From positions 1-8,100 of the forward strand of contig JBCKUK010000054.1 of the NCBI GenBank assembly GCA_038924905.1: DNA of 8,100 nucleotides, read 5' to 3'. Of this stretch, positions 1-6,630 are shown in pieces; the first letter of the stretch is position 1; the number at the start of each line of letters is the position of its first letter. The notes under the pieces are model-generated. The model was not told the DNA's origin and searched no databases. It saw nothing but the letters and a program-made list of their open reading frames with translations. The stretch comes from JBCKUK01 sp038924905 (GTDB lineage: Bacteria > Pseudomonadota > Gammaproteobacteria > Burkholderiales > Methylophilaceae). The translations under genes and the position numbers were made by a program.

Positions 1-2
1 TT

Positions 3-1196
3 GAACGCGTTTTATCGGGCATGCGACCCACAGGCAGTCTACATTTAGGCCATTATCATGGTGTACTAAAGAACTGGCTCAAGTTTCAGCATGAGCACGA
101 GTGCCTGTTTTTTGTGGCGGATTGGCATGCATTGACTACACACTACGATACGCCAGAGATCATTGAAGAAAACGTCTGGGAGATGGTTATCGACTGGCTG
201 GCGGCTGGCGTAGACCCGGCCAATGCCACTATTTTCATCCAGTCGCGCGTGCCAGAGCATGCCGAGTTGTTTACCCTCCTGGCCATGATTACACCACTGG
301 GCTGGCTGGAGCGGGTACCGACCTATAAAGACCAGCAGGAAAAACTGGCACATAAAGATCTCTCCACCTTTGGTTTTCTTGGCTATCCATTATTGCAAAG
401 CGCCGACATTCTGATTTACAAGGCCACACAAGTACCGGTGGGGGAGGATCAGGTGCCGCACATCGAGTTTACGCGTGAAATTGCGCGCCGCTTTAACCAT
501 ATTTATGGTCGTGAGCCGGGCTTTGAAGAAAAAGCGCGTACGGCGATTAAAAAACTGGGCAGCAAAAAAGGTGCCTTATATGAAGAGATGCGTAACAGCT
601 ACCAGCAAAGCGGCGATGAAGAGGCGCTGGAATCCGCGCGTGCATTGATTGAAGAGCAGCAGGGCTTAAGCCTGGGTGATAGAGAACGCCTGCTTGGTTA
701 TCTTGAAGGCGGCGGCAAAATGATACTGGTGGAGCCGGAGTACAAGCTCACGCCAGCCTCAAAAATGTATGGCCTGGATGGGCAAAAAATGTCCAAGTCC
801 TACAACAACACCATCTCCCTGCGCGAGCCGCCCGATTCGGTCACAAAGAAAATCAGAACCATGCCTACCGACCCGGCACGCATCCGCCGCACCGATCCGG
901 GCGACCCGGCCAAATGTCCGGTATGGCAGTTACACGAAGTTTATTCCGATAAAAAGACCAAGGAGTGGGTGCAGCAAGGCTGCAAAAGCGCGGGCATAGG
1001 CTGTATCGAATGCAAGCAGCCGGTGATTGATGCTGTGTTGGCAGAATTGAAGCCGATACAGGAGCGCGCCGCGCAATATGCCGAAGACCCGACACTGGTG
1101 AGAAACGTGGTGGCGGAAGGCTGTGAACGTGCCCGGAAACTGGCGCGTGAAACCATGCGCGAAGTGCGTGAAGCGATGGGGCTGGACTATTCATGA
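3..1196 (+). CDS. trpS: Tryptophanyl-tRNA synthetase (5' end outside window)
   Basis: Class Ic aminoacyl-tRNA synthetase that uses ATP to attach tryptophan to tRNA-Trp in the cytoplasm. The frame is open from base 3 and reads ERVLSG before the first in-window Met at 21. ERVLSGMRPTG is the conserved start region of the family, so the true start lies just before the window and the Met at 21 is internal. The HIGH-type signature is HLGH (codons 42-53), and the KMSKS loop is an exact KMSKS at 786-800, preceded by GLDGQ. About 391 residues are visible from the Met at 21, which matches the longer bacterial TrpS form with an extra segment before KMSKS. Four cysteines at codons 915, 981, 1002 and 1011 have the spacing C-x21-C-x6-C-x2-C, close to the [4Fe-4S] motif I recall from Thermotoga maritima TrpRS. 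The stop overlaps the scpA start (ATGA), which suggests translational coupling. Identification is secure. Confidence 0.97.
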   Translation, partial: ERVLSGMRPTGSLHLGHYHGVLKNWLKFQHEHECLFFVADWHALTTHYDTPEIIEENVWEMVIDWLAAGVDPANATIFIQSRVPEHAELFTLLAMITPLGWLERVPTYKDQQEKLAHKDLSTFGFLGYPLLQSADILIYKATQVPVGEDQVPHIEFTREIARRFNHIYGREPGFEEKARTAIKKLGSKKGALYEEMRNSYQQSGDEEALESARALIEEQQGLSLGDRERLLGYLEGGGKMILVEPEYKLTPASKMYGLDGQKMSKSYNNTISLREPPDSVTKKIRTMPTDPARIRRTDPGDPAKCPVWQLHEVYSDKKTKEWVQQGCKSAGIGCIECKQPVIDAVLAELKPIQERAAQYAEDPTLVRNVVAEGCERARKLARETMREVREAMGLDYS

Positions 1197-1975
1197 TTGA
1201 GCAGCAAATCAACGCAAAAATTCATGGTGAAGCCATCACCTCGCTACCACATGATTTATATATCCCGCCGGACGCGCTGGAAGTTTACCTGGAGACCTTT
1301 GAAGGCCCGCTCGACCTGCTGCTCTACCTGATACGCAAGCACAATCTGGATATTCTGGATATTCCGATGGCCGATTTGACCAGCCAATACATGCAATACG
1401 TCGAAAAAATGCGTACGGTCAAGCTGGAGCTGGCCGCTGATTACCTGCTCATGTCGGCGATGCTGATCGAGATTAAATCGCGCATGTTATTGCCCGCGCC
1501 GGCTGATATCGAGTCGGAAGACGATCCACGTGCCGAGCTGGTGCGCCGTTTGATGGAATATGAATCGATCAAGCTGGCGGCTGAAAAACTGGATACCCTG
1601 CCACAGGTGGGGCAGGAAATCATGGTAGCGCAGGCTTATTATCAGCAAATGGTTGAAATTGAGCCACCGCAGGTAGAACTGGATGATTTGATAGCCGCCT
1701 GGAAAGGCGTACTGGAACGTGCCAGCCATTTTTCGCATCATAAAATCAGCCGCGAAGAATTGTCGGTGCGCGAGCACATGAGCGAGATTCTGCGGCGCCT
1801 GAAGAAGGACAAGCTGGTGGAATTTTCCGCCTTGTTCGATGTAGCCAATGATGGTATTTCCAAACTGGTGGTATGTTTTCTCGCTATTCTTGAGCTGGCG
1901 CGTGAGGGCTTGCTGCGCATGACACAACAGGCGCCATCCTCACCTATTTATTTGCAGATCATTCATGCAGACTGA
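1193..1975 (+). CDS. scpA: Segregation and condensation protein A (ScpA)
   Basis: Kleisin subunit of the bacterial SMC-ScpA-ScpB condensin, which bridges the SMC head domains and helps compact and segregate the chromosome. The 260-residue length is normal. The N-terminal SMC-neck-binding region carries the family signature FEGPLDLLLYLI at residues 36-47, followed by HNLDILDIPMADLTSQY. KSRMLLP is at about 95-101. The C-terminal part (about 188-258) fits the winged helix that contacts the SMC cap. The acidic middle (ESEDD, about 107-111) fits the flexible linker. The ATG at 1193 is preferred because it overlaps the trpS stop as ATGA and leaves a short pre-signature leader. The gene overlaps scpB by 11 bases. 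ScpAB instead of MukEF argues against an enterobacterial host. Function is assigned from family signatures. Confidence 0.96.
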   Translation: MIEQQINAKIHGEAITSLPHDLYIPPDALEVYLETFEGPLDLLLYLIRKHNLDILDIPMADLTSQYMQYVEKMRTVKLELAADYLLMSAMLIEIKSRMLLPAPADIESEDDPRAELVRRLMEYESIKLAAEKLDTLPQVGQEIMVAQAYYQQMVEIEPPQVELDDLIAAWKGVLERASHFSHHKISREELSVREHMSEILRRLKKDKLVEFSALFDVANDGISKLVVCFLAILELAREGLLRMTQQAPSSPIYLQIIHAD

Positions 1976-2519
1976 GCCGGGCAATATTGAAGAGATGAAG
2001 CAGGTGCTGGAAGCGGCATTGCTGACTAATCCCCAGCCCTTGGCGCTGGATGAATTACTGAGGCTATTTGCCGGCCGTATGGAGCGTGCCACGCTGCGTA
2101 TGTTGCTGGATGAGTTAAAAAGCGACTGGCAGACACGCACCCTGGAGCTGGTGCAGGTGGCCAGTGGTTGGCGCTTTCAGGCGCGCGCCGAGTATGCACC
2201 ATTTCTGGCAAGATTAAACCCCGAGAAACCACCGCGTTATTCGCGTGCGGCGATGGAGACCTTGGCGATTATCGCCTATCGTCAGCCGGTAACACGCGGC
2301 GATATTGAAGATATTCGCGGCGTCACGGTCAACCCCAATATCATCCGCCAGCTACAGGAGCGTGACTGGATAGACGTTGTCGGCCAGCGCGATGTGCCGG
2401 GCAGGCCATCGCTGTATGCCACCACCAAACATTTTCTCGACGATCTGAATTTGCGTTCACTGGCCGAGTTGCCGCCAATGGAAAACTTCGCGCAAGCCGA
2501 GATGTCGCTGGGTTTGTAG
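1965..2519 (+). CDS. scpB: Segregation and condensation protein B (ScpB)
   Basis: Dimeric winged-helix partner of ScpA in the SMC condensin complex. The protein has 184 residues, in the usual range. The first winged helix (about 11-80) includes LEAALLTNPQPL. The second (about 90-165) carries the best conserved stretches: RAAMETLAIIAYRQPVTR near residues 94-111, then IRGV, and GRPSLYATTKHFLDDLNL at 146-163. The C-terminal tail is short and acidic. The ATG at 1965 lies inside the end of scpA with an 11-base overlap. A second Met at codon 11 (1995) is a possible alternative start, since the conserved part begins near there. No strong Shine-Dalgarno sequence is visible, so translation probably relies on coupling to scpA. 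Confidence 0.95.
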   Translation: MQTEPGNIEEMKQVLEAALLTNPQPLALDELLRLFAGRMERATLRMLLDELKSDWQTRTLELVQVASGWRFQARAEYAPFLARLNPEKPPRYSRAAMETLAIIAYRQPVTRGDIEDIRGVTVNPNIIRQLQERDWIDVVGQRDVPGRPSLYATTKHFLDDLNLRSLAELPPMENFAQAEMSLGL

Positions 2520-2520
2520 C

Positions 2521-3555
2521 ATGAGGCCATTCAAGAAACAGCCTGAAGCACAGGCCGCTCGTCCCTTGGTAGCAGACCCCAATGCCGTGCCGCAGCGCCT
2601 GCATAAACTGCTGGCACTCTCTGGCTTGGGCTCGCGCCGTGAGATGGAAACGCTTATTGCCAATGGCCGCATCACCATCAACGGCAAAGTCGCCCAGGTT
2701 GGCGCTGCTGTGGTAGCTGGCGATGTTGTGCGGCTGGATAGCCGTCCGCTGCGTTTACAATTTGAAGCCGAGCTACCCAAGGTGCTGGTTTATCACAAGC
2801 CGGAAGGCGAAATTGTCAGCCAGGATGACCCGGAAAAACGCGCTACCGTATTTGACAAACTGCCGCGTGTCAAAGGGGCAAAGTGGATAGCTATTGGTCG
2901 CCTGGACATCAATACCTCTGGCTTGTTGATTTTTACCACATCAGGCGAGCTGGCTAACCACTTCATGCACCCACGTTATGAAGTGGAGCGCGAATATGCC
3001 GTGCGCGTTTTTGGTGAGCTGACTGAAGGCCAGTTGCTGCAGTTGACGCAAGGTATAGAGCTGGATGACGGCCCGGCGAATTTTGATGTGATTCACCCAT
3101 TGGGCGGCGAGGGCGCTAACCACTGGTACAAGGTCGTATTACGCGAAGGCCGTAACCGCGAAGTACGGCGCTTGTTCGAGGCGTTTCAACTGCCGGTCAG
3201 CCGCTTGATGCGCGTGCGTTTCGGCCCCATCAACCTGCCACCACGCTTAAAGCGCGGCATGATGCTGGAGCTGGATACCAAAGAAGTGGTTAATTTGCTG
3301 GAATGGGCCGGGCTGGAAGTGCCAAAAATTGCGCCGCGGCAACTATCCAGCCGCGAGAAAGAAAAAGCCGGCCGGACTTTTATGCCGAAAGAACATAAAG
3401 CCCCGGCCGCCCATGAAGCAAAAAACAGGATAGAGGGTAAGACAAGGAAATCTCCATCAGCTTCCCCAGCAAAGCACAGGCGCGTGCGTCAGGCGAGTGA
3501 TTTGAGTCCACCTAAACAGCAAAAGCGCAGTGACAGGAATAGAGGGCGGGGTTAA
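2521..3555 (+). CDS. rluB: 23S rRNA pseudouridine synthase, RluB type
   Basis: RsuA/RluB-family enzyme. RluB isomerises the uridine equivalent to E. coli 23S rRNA position 2605 to pseudouridine. An S4 RNA-binding domain occupies about residues 24-80 (PQRLHKLLALSGLGSRREME onward). The catalytic domain follows: GRLDINTSGLLIFT holds the catalytic aspartate at residue 129 (codon 2905-2907), then YEVEREYAVRV and the family motif GRNREVRRLFE at 210-220. From about residue 270 to the end (344) the protein is a low-complexity tail rich in Lys, Arg, Pro and Ser, as is common in RluB proteins and probably unstructured and RNA-binding. The ATG at 2521 starts one base after the scpB stop. No obvious terminator follows, and an AT-rich accessory patch begins within a few bases. 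RluB is preferred over RsuA from the tail and the scpAB context. Confidence 0.93.
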   Translation: MRPFKKQPEAQAARPLVADPNAVPQRLHKLLALSGLGSRREMETLIANGRITINGKVAQVGAAVVAGDVVRLDSRPLRLQFEAELPKVLVYHKPEGEIVSQDDPEKRATVFDKLPRVKGAKWIAIGRLDINTSGLLIFTTSGELANHFMHPRYEVEREYAVRVFGELTEGQLLQLTQGIELDDGPANFDVIHPLGGEGANHWYKVVLREGRNREVRRLFEAFQLPVSRLMRVRFGPINLPPRLKRGMMLELDTKEVVNLLEWAGLEVPKIAPRQLSSREKEKAGRTFMPKEHKAPAAHEAKNRIEGKTRKSPSASPAKHRRVRQASDLSPPKQQKRSDRNRGRG

Positions 3556-4003
3556 TGTGCAATCATCAGAATCAGAGATTGTTGAACAAGTGAATCTAGA
3601 CCAAGAGCATTTTCCTGTTTCAAACAAAACCTCTAACCGAGACATCGAATTATTTCGTAATCAATTTATCTGCGGCGACGCATTGACTGTTATGCGTGAA
3701 ATGTCAGATAACAGCATAGACCTAGTAGTCACTTCCGTGCCCTATAACTTGAAAAATTCCACAGGTAACGGAATGAAAGACAGACGTGGCGGAAAGTGGG
3801 CCAATGCGGCCCTAGTAAACGGTTATTCTCACCATCATGACAACATGCCGCACGATGAATATGCTCAATGGCAACGAGATTGTTTAACCGAAATGTACAG
3901 GTTAATAAAGGATGGAGCCATTTTTTATAATCACAAATGGCGTGTTCAGGCAGGGTTGCTTAAATTCGGTTGTAAATTGATTTCTGAGTGTAGTCATGTT
4001 TAA
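3530..4003 (+). pseudogene. Truncated beta-type N4/N6 site-specific DNA methyltransferase
   Basis: This resembles the N-terminal half of restriction-modification DNA methyltransferases that transfer a methyl group from S-adenosylmethionine to adenine N6 or cytosine N4. Seen directly: FICGDALTVMREMSDNSIDL (residues 46-65) leads into the catalytic motif IV region TSVPYN (68-73), where the family normally has (S/D/N)PPY; the first proline is a valine (codon 3737-3739). Family-like sequence continues to GAIFYNHKWRVQAGLL (about 129-144). It then stops resembling the family and ends 13 residues later. In beta-class enzymes the target-recognition region, motif X and the SAM-binding FxGxG motif I lie beyond this point and are absent, so the product should be inactive. 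The frame is open from an ATG at 3530, overlapping rluB by 26 bases; a GTG at 3557, just past the rluB stop, is an alternative. The region is visibly more AT-rich than its neighbours, suggesting transfer followed by decay. Confidence 0.8.
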
Positions 4004-4255
4004 TGCTCCGTTAAGTGATTATAGCCTCTTAACTTGTGTGGCAGATTGTTAGACCATTACAGTAGTCTTGTGCAACTGTTTATAGTCTAAATGGTTGGCA
4101 GTTTTTCGACTTGATGTAGAGCAAGCTTATTGTGGATTTTGATGCTTGATTACGCAAAATTAAGAGTTGGAGACTAATCAAAAGTTTCAGAGGTAGGTTG
4201 ATTTCGGTGCTGAACAAGGCAGCGAAAGATTGGCAGGGCTTATGGTGCGGGAGCT
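4004..4255. other. AT-rich gap with no recognisable gene
   Basis: This spacer lies between the methyltransferase remnant and the miniature element. It is AT-rich with frequent stops in all frames. A 6-bp inverted repeat (GTTAAG at 4010-4015, CTTAAC at 4028-4033, loop 12) has no T-tract and is not convincing as a terminator. One plus-strand frame stays open for roughly the last 110 bases and ends at the TAA in the left target duplication. It reads like protein near its end (LNKAAKDWQGLW) but matches no family I recognise and has no start codon. The gap may hold scrambled remains of the same acquired DNA as the methyltransferase. It contains none of the missing methyltransferase motifs that I can find. 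Confidence 0.5.
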
Positions 4256-4263
4256 TAAATTAA
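4256..4263. repeat. Target-site duplication, left copy (TAAATTAA)
   Basis: 8-bp direct repeat identical to 4422-4429, exactly abutting the inverted repeats on both sides. It marks the insertion point of the miniature element. Confidence 0.85.
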
Positions 4264-4287
4264 GGCTCTAGTTCCATTAGCTAGTGA
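4264..4287 (+). repeat. Left terminal inverted repeat of the MITE
   Basis: 24 bp, pairing with 4398-4421 with a single mismatch (A at 4279 opposite the base equivalent to G in the other arm). It directly follows the left copy of TAAATTAA. Confidence 0.87.
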
Positions 4288-4397
4288 CGCAAATTTCAAT
4301 TGCCCCCAAAGTGAATAGCATTAAGGGTTTTAGAGTATTTTGGCAAATACGCATAATTCTAAACATATTCAATAAAATTAAAGCGTTAGTTGAGTCA

Positions 4398-4421
4398 TCA
4401 CTAGCCAATGGAACTAGAGCC
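4398..4421 (-). repeat. Right terminal inverted repeat of the MITE
   Basis: 24 bp, reverse complement of the left end at 23 of 24 positions. It directly precedes the right copy of TAAATTAA. Its last base forms the third position of the prmB stop codon. Confidence 0.87.
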
Positions 4422-5314
4422 TAAATTAATTGTTCTCTTGTGAGCAGAAACACAAACTCATTACCCGCTTCTACTTCCAGCCAGGTAAAAGGCAGGTCGG
4501 GGAAGGCCTCCAGCAATACGTCGCTGTTATGGCCAATTTCCACCACCAGTAACCCCTCTGCATTAAGATATTTGGGCGCTTCGCGCAGCAGAGTGCGTGT
4601 ATGGTCTAGCCCTGCGACGCCGCTACCCAAAGCCAGCTGCGGTTCATTGCGATATTCCTGTGGCAGTTTTGCCATTGAAGGCGCGTCCACATAGGGCGGA
4701 TTGCTGATAATCAGGTCGTAAGTTTTTCCCTTGAGCGCCTTGAACATATCCGACTGAATCGCCGTAACCTGCTCTTCCATCCCATAGTTGACGATATTGA
4801 TATTGGCAACGGCAATCGCATCCGGCGAAATATCCACTACGTCAATCGCGGCATTAGGGAAGGCGTCCGCCAGCAGAATGCCCAGGCAGCCGCTGCCGGT
4901 ACAGATATCAGCGGCACTTCCTATTATTTCGGGGTATTCAATCCACGGAACAAGCTGTTCTTCCAGCAGCTCGGCAATATGCGAGCGCGGCACAATCACG
5001 CGCTCATCCACGTAAAACTTGTAGCCCCTGAGCCATGCCTCACGCACCAAGTAGGCTGTTGGCACCCGCTCGGTGATACGGCGTTCAATCAGGTGCGCAA
5101 GGTGCTTGCGCTCTGATTCGGTAATCACCGCATCCAGAAAGTTATGCAATGTATCGTGCGGCAAATGCAGCGCACTCAGAATCAGCCAAACAGCCTCGTC
5201 ATAGGCGTTATCAGTGCCGTGGCCAAAAAAGATGGCGGATTCCTCGAAACGGCTGACGGTAAAGCGCAGCCAGTCGCGGATAGTTGAGAGTTCGGTATGT
5301 AATTGTTTGGGCAT
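4421..5314 (-). CDS. prmB: Ribosomal protein L3 N5-glutamine methyltransferase (PrmB)
   Basis: SAM-dependent methyltransferase that methylates the side-chain amide of a glutamine in ribosomal protein L3 during 50S assembly. The protein has 297 residues, normal for PrmB. An N-terminal helical domain (about 1-95) precedes FYVDERVIVPRSHIAELL (100-117), which separates PrmB from its paralogue PrmC. The Rossmann-fold domain has the SAM motif DICTGSGCLG at 136-145, an acidic strand end at VVDIS (159-163), and the glutamine-binding catalytic motif NPPY at 205-208 (minus-strand codons 4702-4691). The start at 5314 follows a weak purine-rich stretch (GAAAGAA) at the edge of the intergenic inverted repeat. 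The gene lies downstream of dapE on the same strand, convergent with rluB. Its stop is TAG, with the G provided by the inserted miniature element; the restored empty site would give TAA at the same codon. Confidence 0.95.
   Translation of the reverse strand: MPKQLHTELSTIRDWLRFTVSRFEESAIFFGHGTDNAYDEAVWLILSALHLPHDTLHNFLDAVITESERKHLAHLIERRITERVPTAYLVREAWLRGYKFYVDERVIVPRSHIAELLEEQLVPWIEYPEIIGSAADICTGSGCLGILLADAFPNAAIDVVDISPDAIAVANINIVNYGMEEQVTAIQSDMFKALKGKTYDLIISNPPYVDAPSMAKLPQEYRNEPQLALGSGVAGLDHTRTLLREAPKYLNAEGLLVVEIGHNSDVLLEAFPDLPFTWLEVEAGNEFVFLLTREQLI
4422..4429. repeat. Target-site duplication, right copy (TAAATTAA)
   Basis: Second copy of the 8-bp direct repeat. On the minus strand it encodes the last two residues of PrmB (Leu-Ile) plus the first two bases of its stop codon. 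Confidence 0.85.
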
Positions 5315-5325
5315 AATTAAATTCT

Positions 5326-5488
5326 TTCACCACAGAGAACACAGAGTTCACGGAGAAAAACTAACCGACAAAACAAACGCCACAATAAAAATTTCCAGTT
5401 TGAGTATCTACGCAATTACTGGGTATTATTATTTTAGGTTTTGAAGTTCTCTGTGAGCTCTGTGAGCTCTGTGTTCTCTGTGGTTCAA
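5326..5488. repeat. Large intergenic inverted repeat (CCACAGAG...CTCTGTGG type)
   Basis: The left arm (5326-5357) contains CACCACAGAGAACACAGAG. The right arm (5447-5488) is its near reverse complement, ending CTCTGTGTTCTCTGTGGTTCAA. The arms differ at a few positions, and the right arm has an extra 9-bp tandem copy of AGCTCTGTG. The loop of about 90 bases is AT-rich and shows no gene. CACAGAG-type extragenic repeats of this look occur between genes in many proteobacterial genomes, from memory. The repeat fills the dapE-prmB spacer. The right arm includes the dapE stop codon (TGA, minus strand at 5487-5485), and the left arm ends 11 bases before the prmB start. In the dapE-prmB mRNA it could fold into a long hairpin and affect termination, stability or prmB translation. 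That role is inference. Confidence 0.8.
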
Positions 5489-6630
5489 GATGTTAGTAGA
5501 AGTTTTTCCAGGGTAATTCTATAGGTATCTTTAAGCGGCTCAATGTCGGCCACACCCACGCACTCATTCAGCTTGTGTATGGTTGCGTTAAGCGGACCGA
5601 ATTCAATCACCTGCTTGCAGATGTCGGCGATAAAACGCCCGTCAGAGGTGCCGCCGGTGGTGGAAAGCTCGGGCGTTACACCATAGGCTTGCTCGATAGC
5701 GGCCGAGATGGCTTCAACCAGATTGCCTCTGGGTGTGATATAGGGCGGCGAGTACTCCCATTTCAAGTCGTAAGTCAGCTGATGTTTGTCGAGGATGGCG
5801 TGTACGCGCTCCCGTAAATTTTCCTCGGTGCTAGCGGTTGAAAAGCGGAAATTAAACAGGATTTCCACTTCGCCCGGCACCACATTGGTGGCGCCGGTAC
5901 CGCCGTTGATATTGGATATTTGCCACGAGGTTGGCGGGAAATATTCGTTGCCGTTATCCCAAGTGGTTTCGACTAAGTCCTTGATTGCTGGCGCGACCAT
6001 ATGGATGGGGTTCTTGATGAGGTGTGGGTAGGCAATGTGGCCTTGCACGCCTTTGACCGTGAGCTTGCCAGAGAGTGAGCCACGGCGACCATTCTTGATC
6101 ATATCGCCCACGACTTTATTGGAAGTCGGTTCGCCGACGATGCAATAGTCAATCAACTCGCCCTTGGCCTGCAACACTTCAACCACTTTGACCGTGCCAT
6201 TGACCGCGATGCCTTCTTCATCTGAAGTAATCAGCAGGCCTATAGAGCCATTATGGTCTGGATGCGCCGCGACAAATTCTTCAATGGCTGTGATAAAGGC
6301 AGCCAAGGACGTTTTCATATCCGCTGCACCACGCCCATAAAGCATGCCATCCTTGATGGTGGGCTCAAATGGTGGTGTATTCCATTGGTCAAGCGGGCCG
6401 GTAGGGACGACATCTGTATGGCCGGCAAATACAAGTAGCGGGCCAGATGTGCCGCGCCTGGCGTAAAAATTATCTACATCGCCAAAGCGCATACGCTCGA
6501 TTTTGAAACCGAGCGGCTCGAGACGCGCAATCATCAAGTCCTGGCAGCCTGCATCCTCAGGCGTGCCTGAACGGCGGGCAAGCAAATCCCTGGCTAAGCT
6601 TAAAGTTTTGGAATCCTGGGTTTCACTCAT
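5485..6630 (-). CDS. dapE: Succinyl-diaminopimelate desuccinylase (DapE)
   Basis: Dinuclear zinc hydrolase of the M20 peptidase family. It cleaves N-succinyl-L,L-diaminopimelate to succinate and L,L-diaminopimelate in the lysine and peptidoglycan-precursor pathway, in the cytoplasm. The protein has 381 residues, matching proteobacterial DapE (about 375-380). Metal and catalytic residues are in place: H71 and D73 in GHTDVVPTG, D104 in GRGAADMK, the SDEEG block with E138 (general base) and E139 (ligand), E167 in GEPTS, and H352 in IHKLNE. The dimerisation (lid) domain spans about 180-295 and includes GRRGSLSGKLTVKGVQGHIAYP. TGGTSDGRF at 325-333 is the conserved DapE stretch that separates it from ArgE. 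The ATG at 6630 overlaps the yffB end by 8 bases, implying coupled translation. The stop lies within the arm of the intergenic inverted repeat. Confidence 0.97.
   Translation of the reverse strand: MSETQDSKTLSLARDLLARRSGTPEDAGCQDLMIARLEPLGFKIERMRFGDVDNFYARRGTSGPLLVFAGHTDVVPTGPLDQWNTPPFEPTIKDGMLYGRGAADMKTSLAAFITAIEEFVAAHPDHNGSIGLLITSDEEGIAVNGTVKVVEVLQAKGELIDYCIVGEPTSNKVVGDMIKNGRRGSLSGKLTVKGVQGHIAYPHLIKNPIHMVAPAIKDLVETTWDNGNEYFPPTSWQISNINGGTGATNVVPGEVEILFNFRFSTASTEENLRERVHAILDKHQLTYDLKWEYSPPYITPRGNLVEAISAAIEQAYGVTPELSTTGGTSDGRFIADICKQVIEFGPLNATIHKLNECVGVADIEPLKDTYRITLEKLLLTS

Larger units (their letters stand above)
4264..4421. mobile_element. 158-bp miniature inverted-repeat element (MITE) with 8-bp target duplication
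   Basis: The two ends are inverted copies of each other: 4264-4287 and the reverse complement of 4398-4421 agree at 23 of 24 positions, both starting GGCTCTAGTTCCATT. Directly outside each end is the same 8-bp direct repeat, TAAATTAA (4256-4263 and 4422-4429), as expected for a target-site duplication. The interior of about 110 bp is AT-rich and too short for a transposase, so the element is non-autonomous. Ends starting GGCTCT with an 8-bp duplication are what I recall for the ISL3 family; the IS1595 group also makes 8-bp duplications. The family assignment is therefore inference. The insertion lies at the very end of prmB: its final base C (4421) completes the prmB stop codon on the minus strand. 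Confidence 0.87.

Noticed and set aside
865..1212. Antisense open frame of 115 codons across the trpS end
   Set aside because: It is opposite the conserved TrpS C-terminal region, resembles no family and has no upstream signals.
1487..1927. Open frame of 146 codons on the minus strand inside scpA
   Set aside because: It lies wholly antisense to a gene with clear family signatures and shows no recognisable motif. Long antisense frames are expected from codon bias in GC-moderate coding DNA.
4010..4033. GTTAAG...CTTAAC inverted repeat after the methyltransferase remnant, considered as an integron attC site
   Set aside because: The order is GTT before AAC, opposite to an attC, the full RYYYAAC/GTTRRRY core boxes are not present, and no integrase is nearby.
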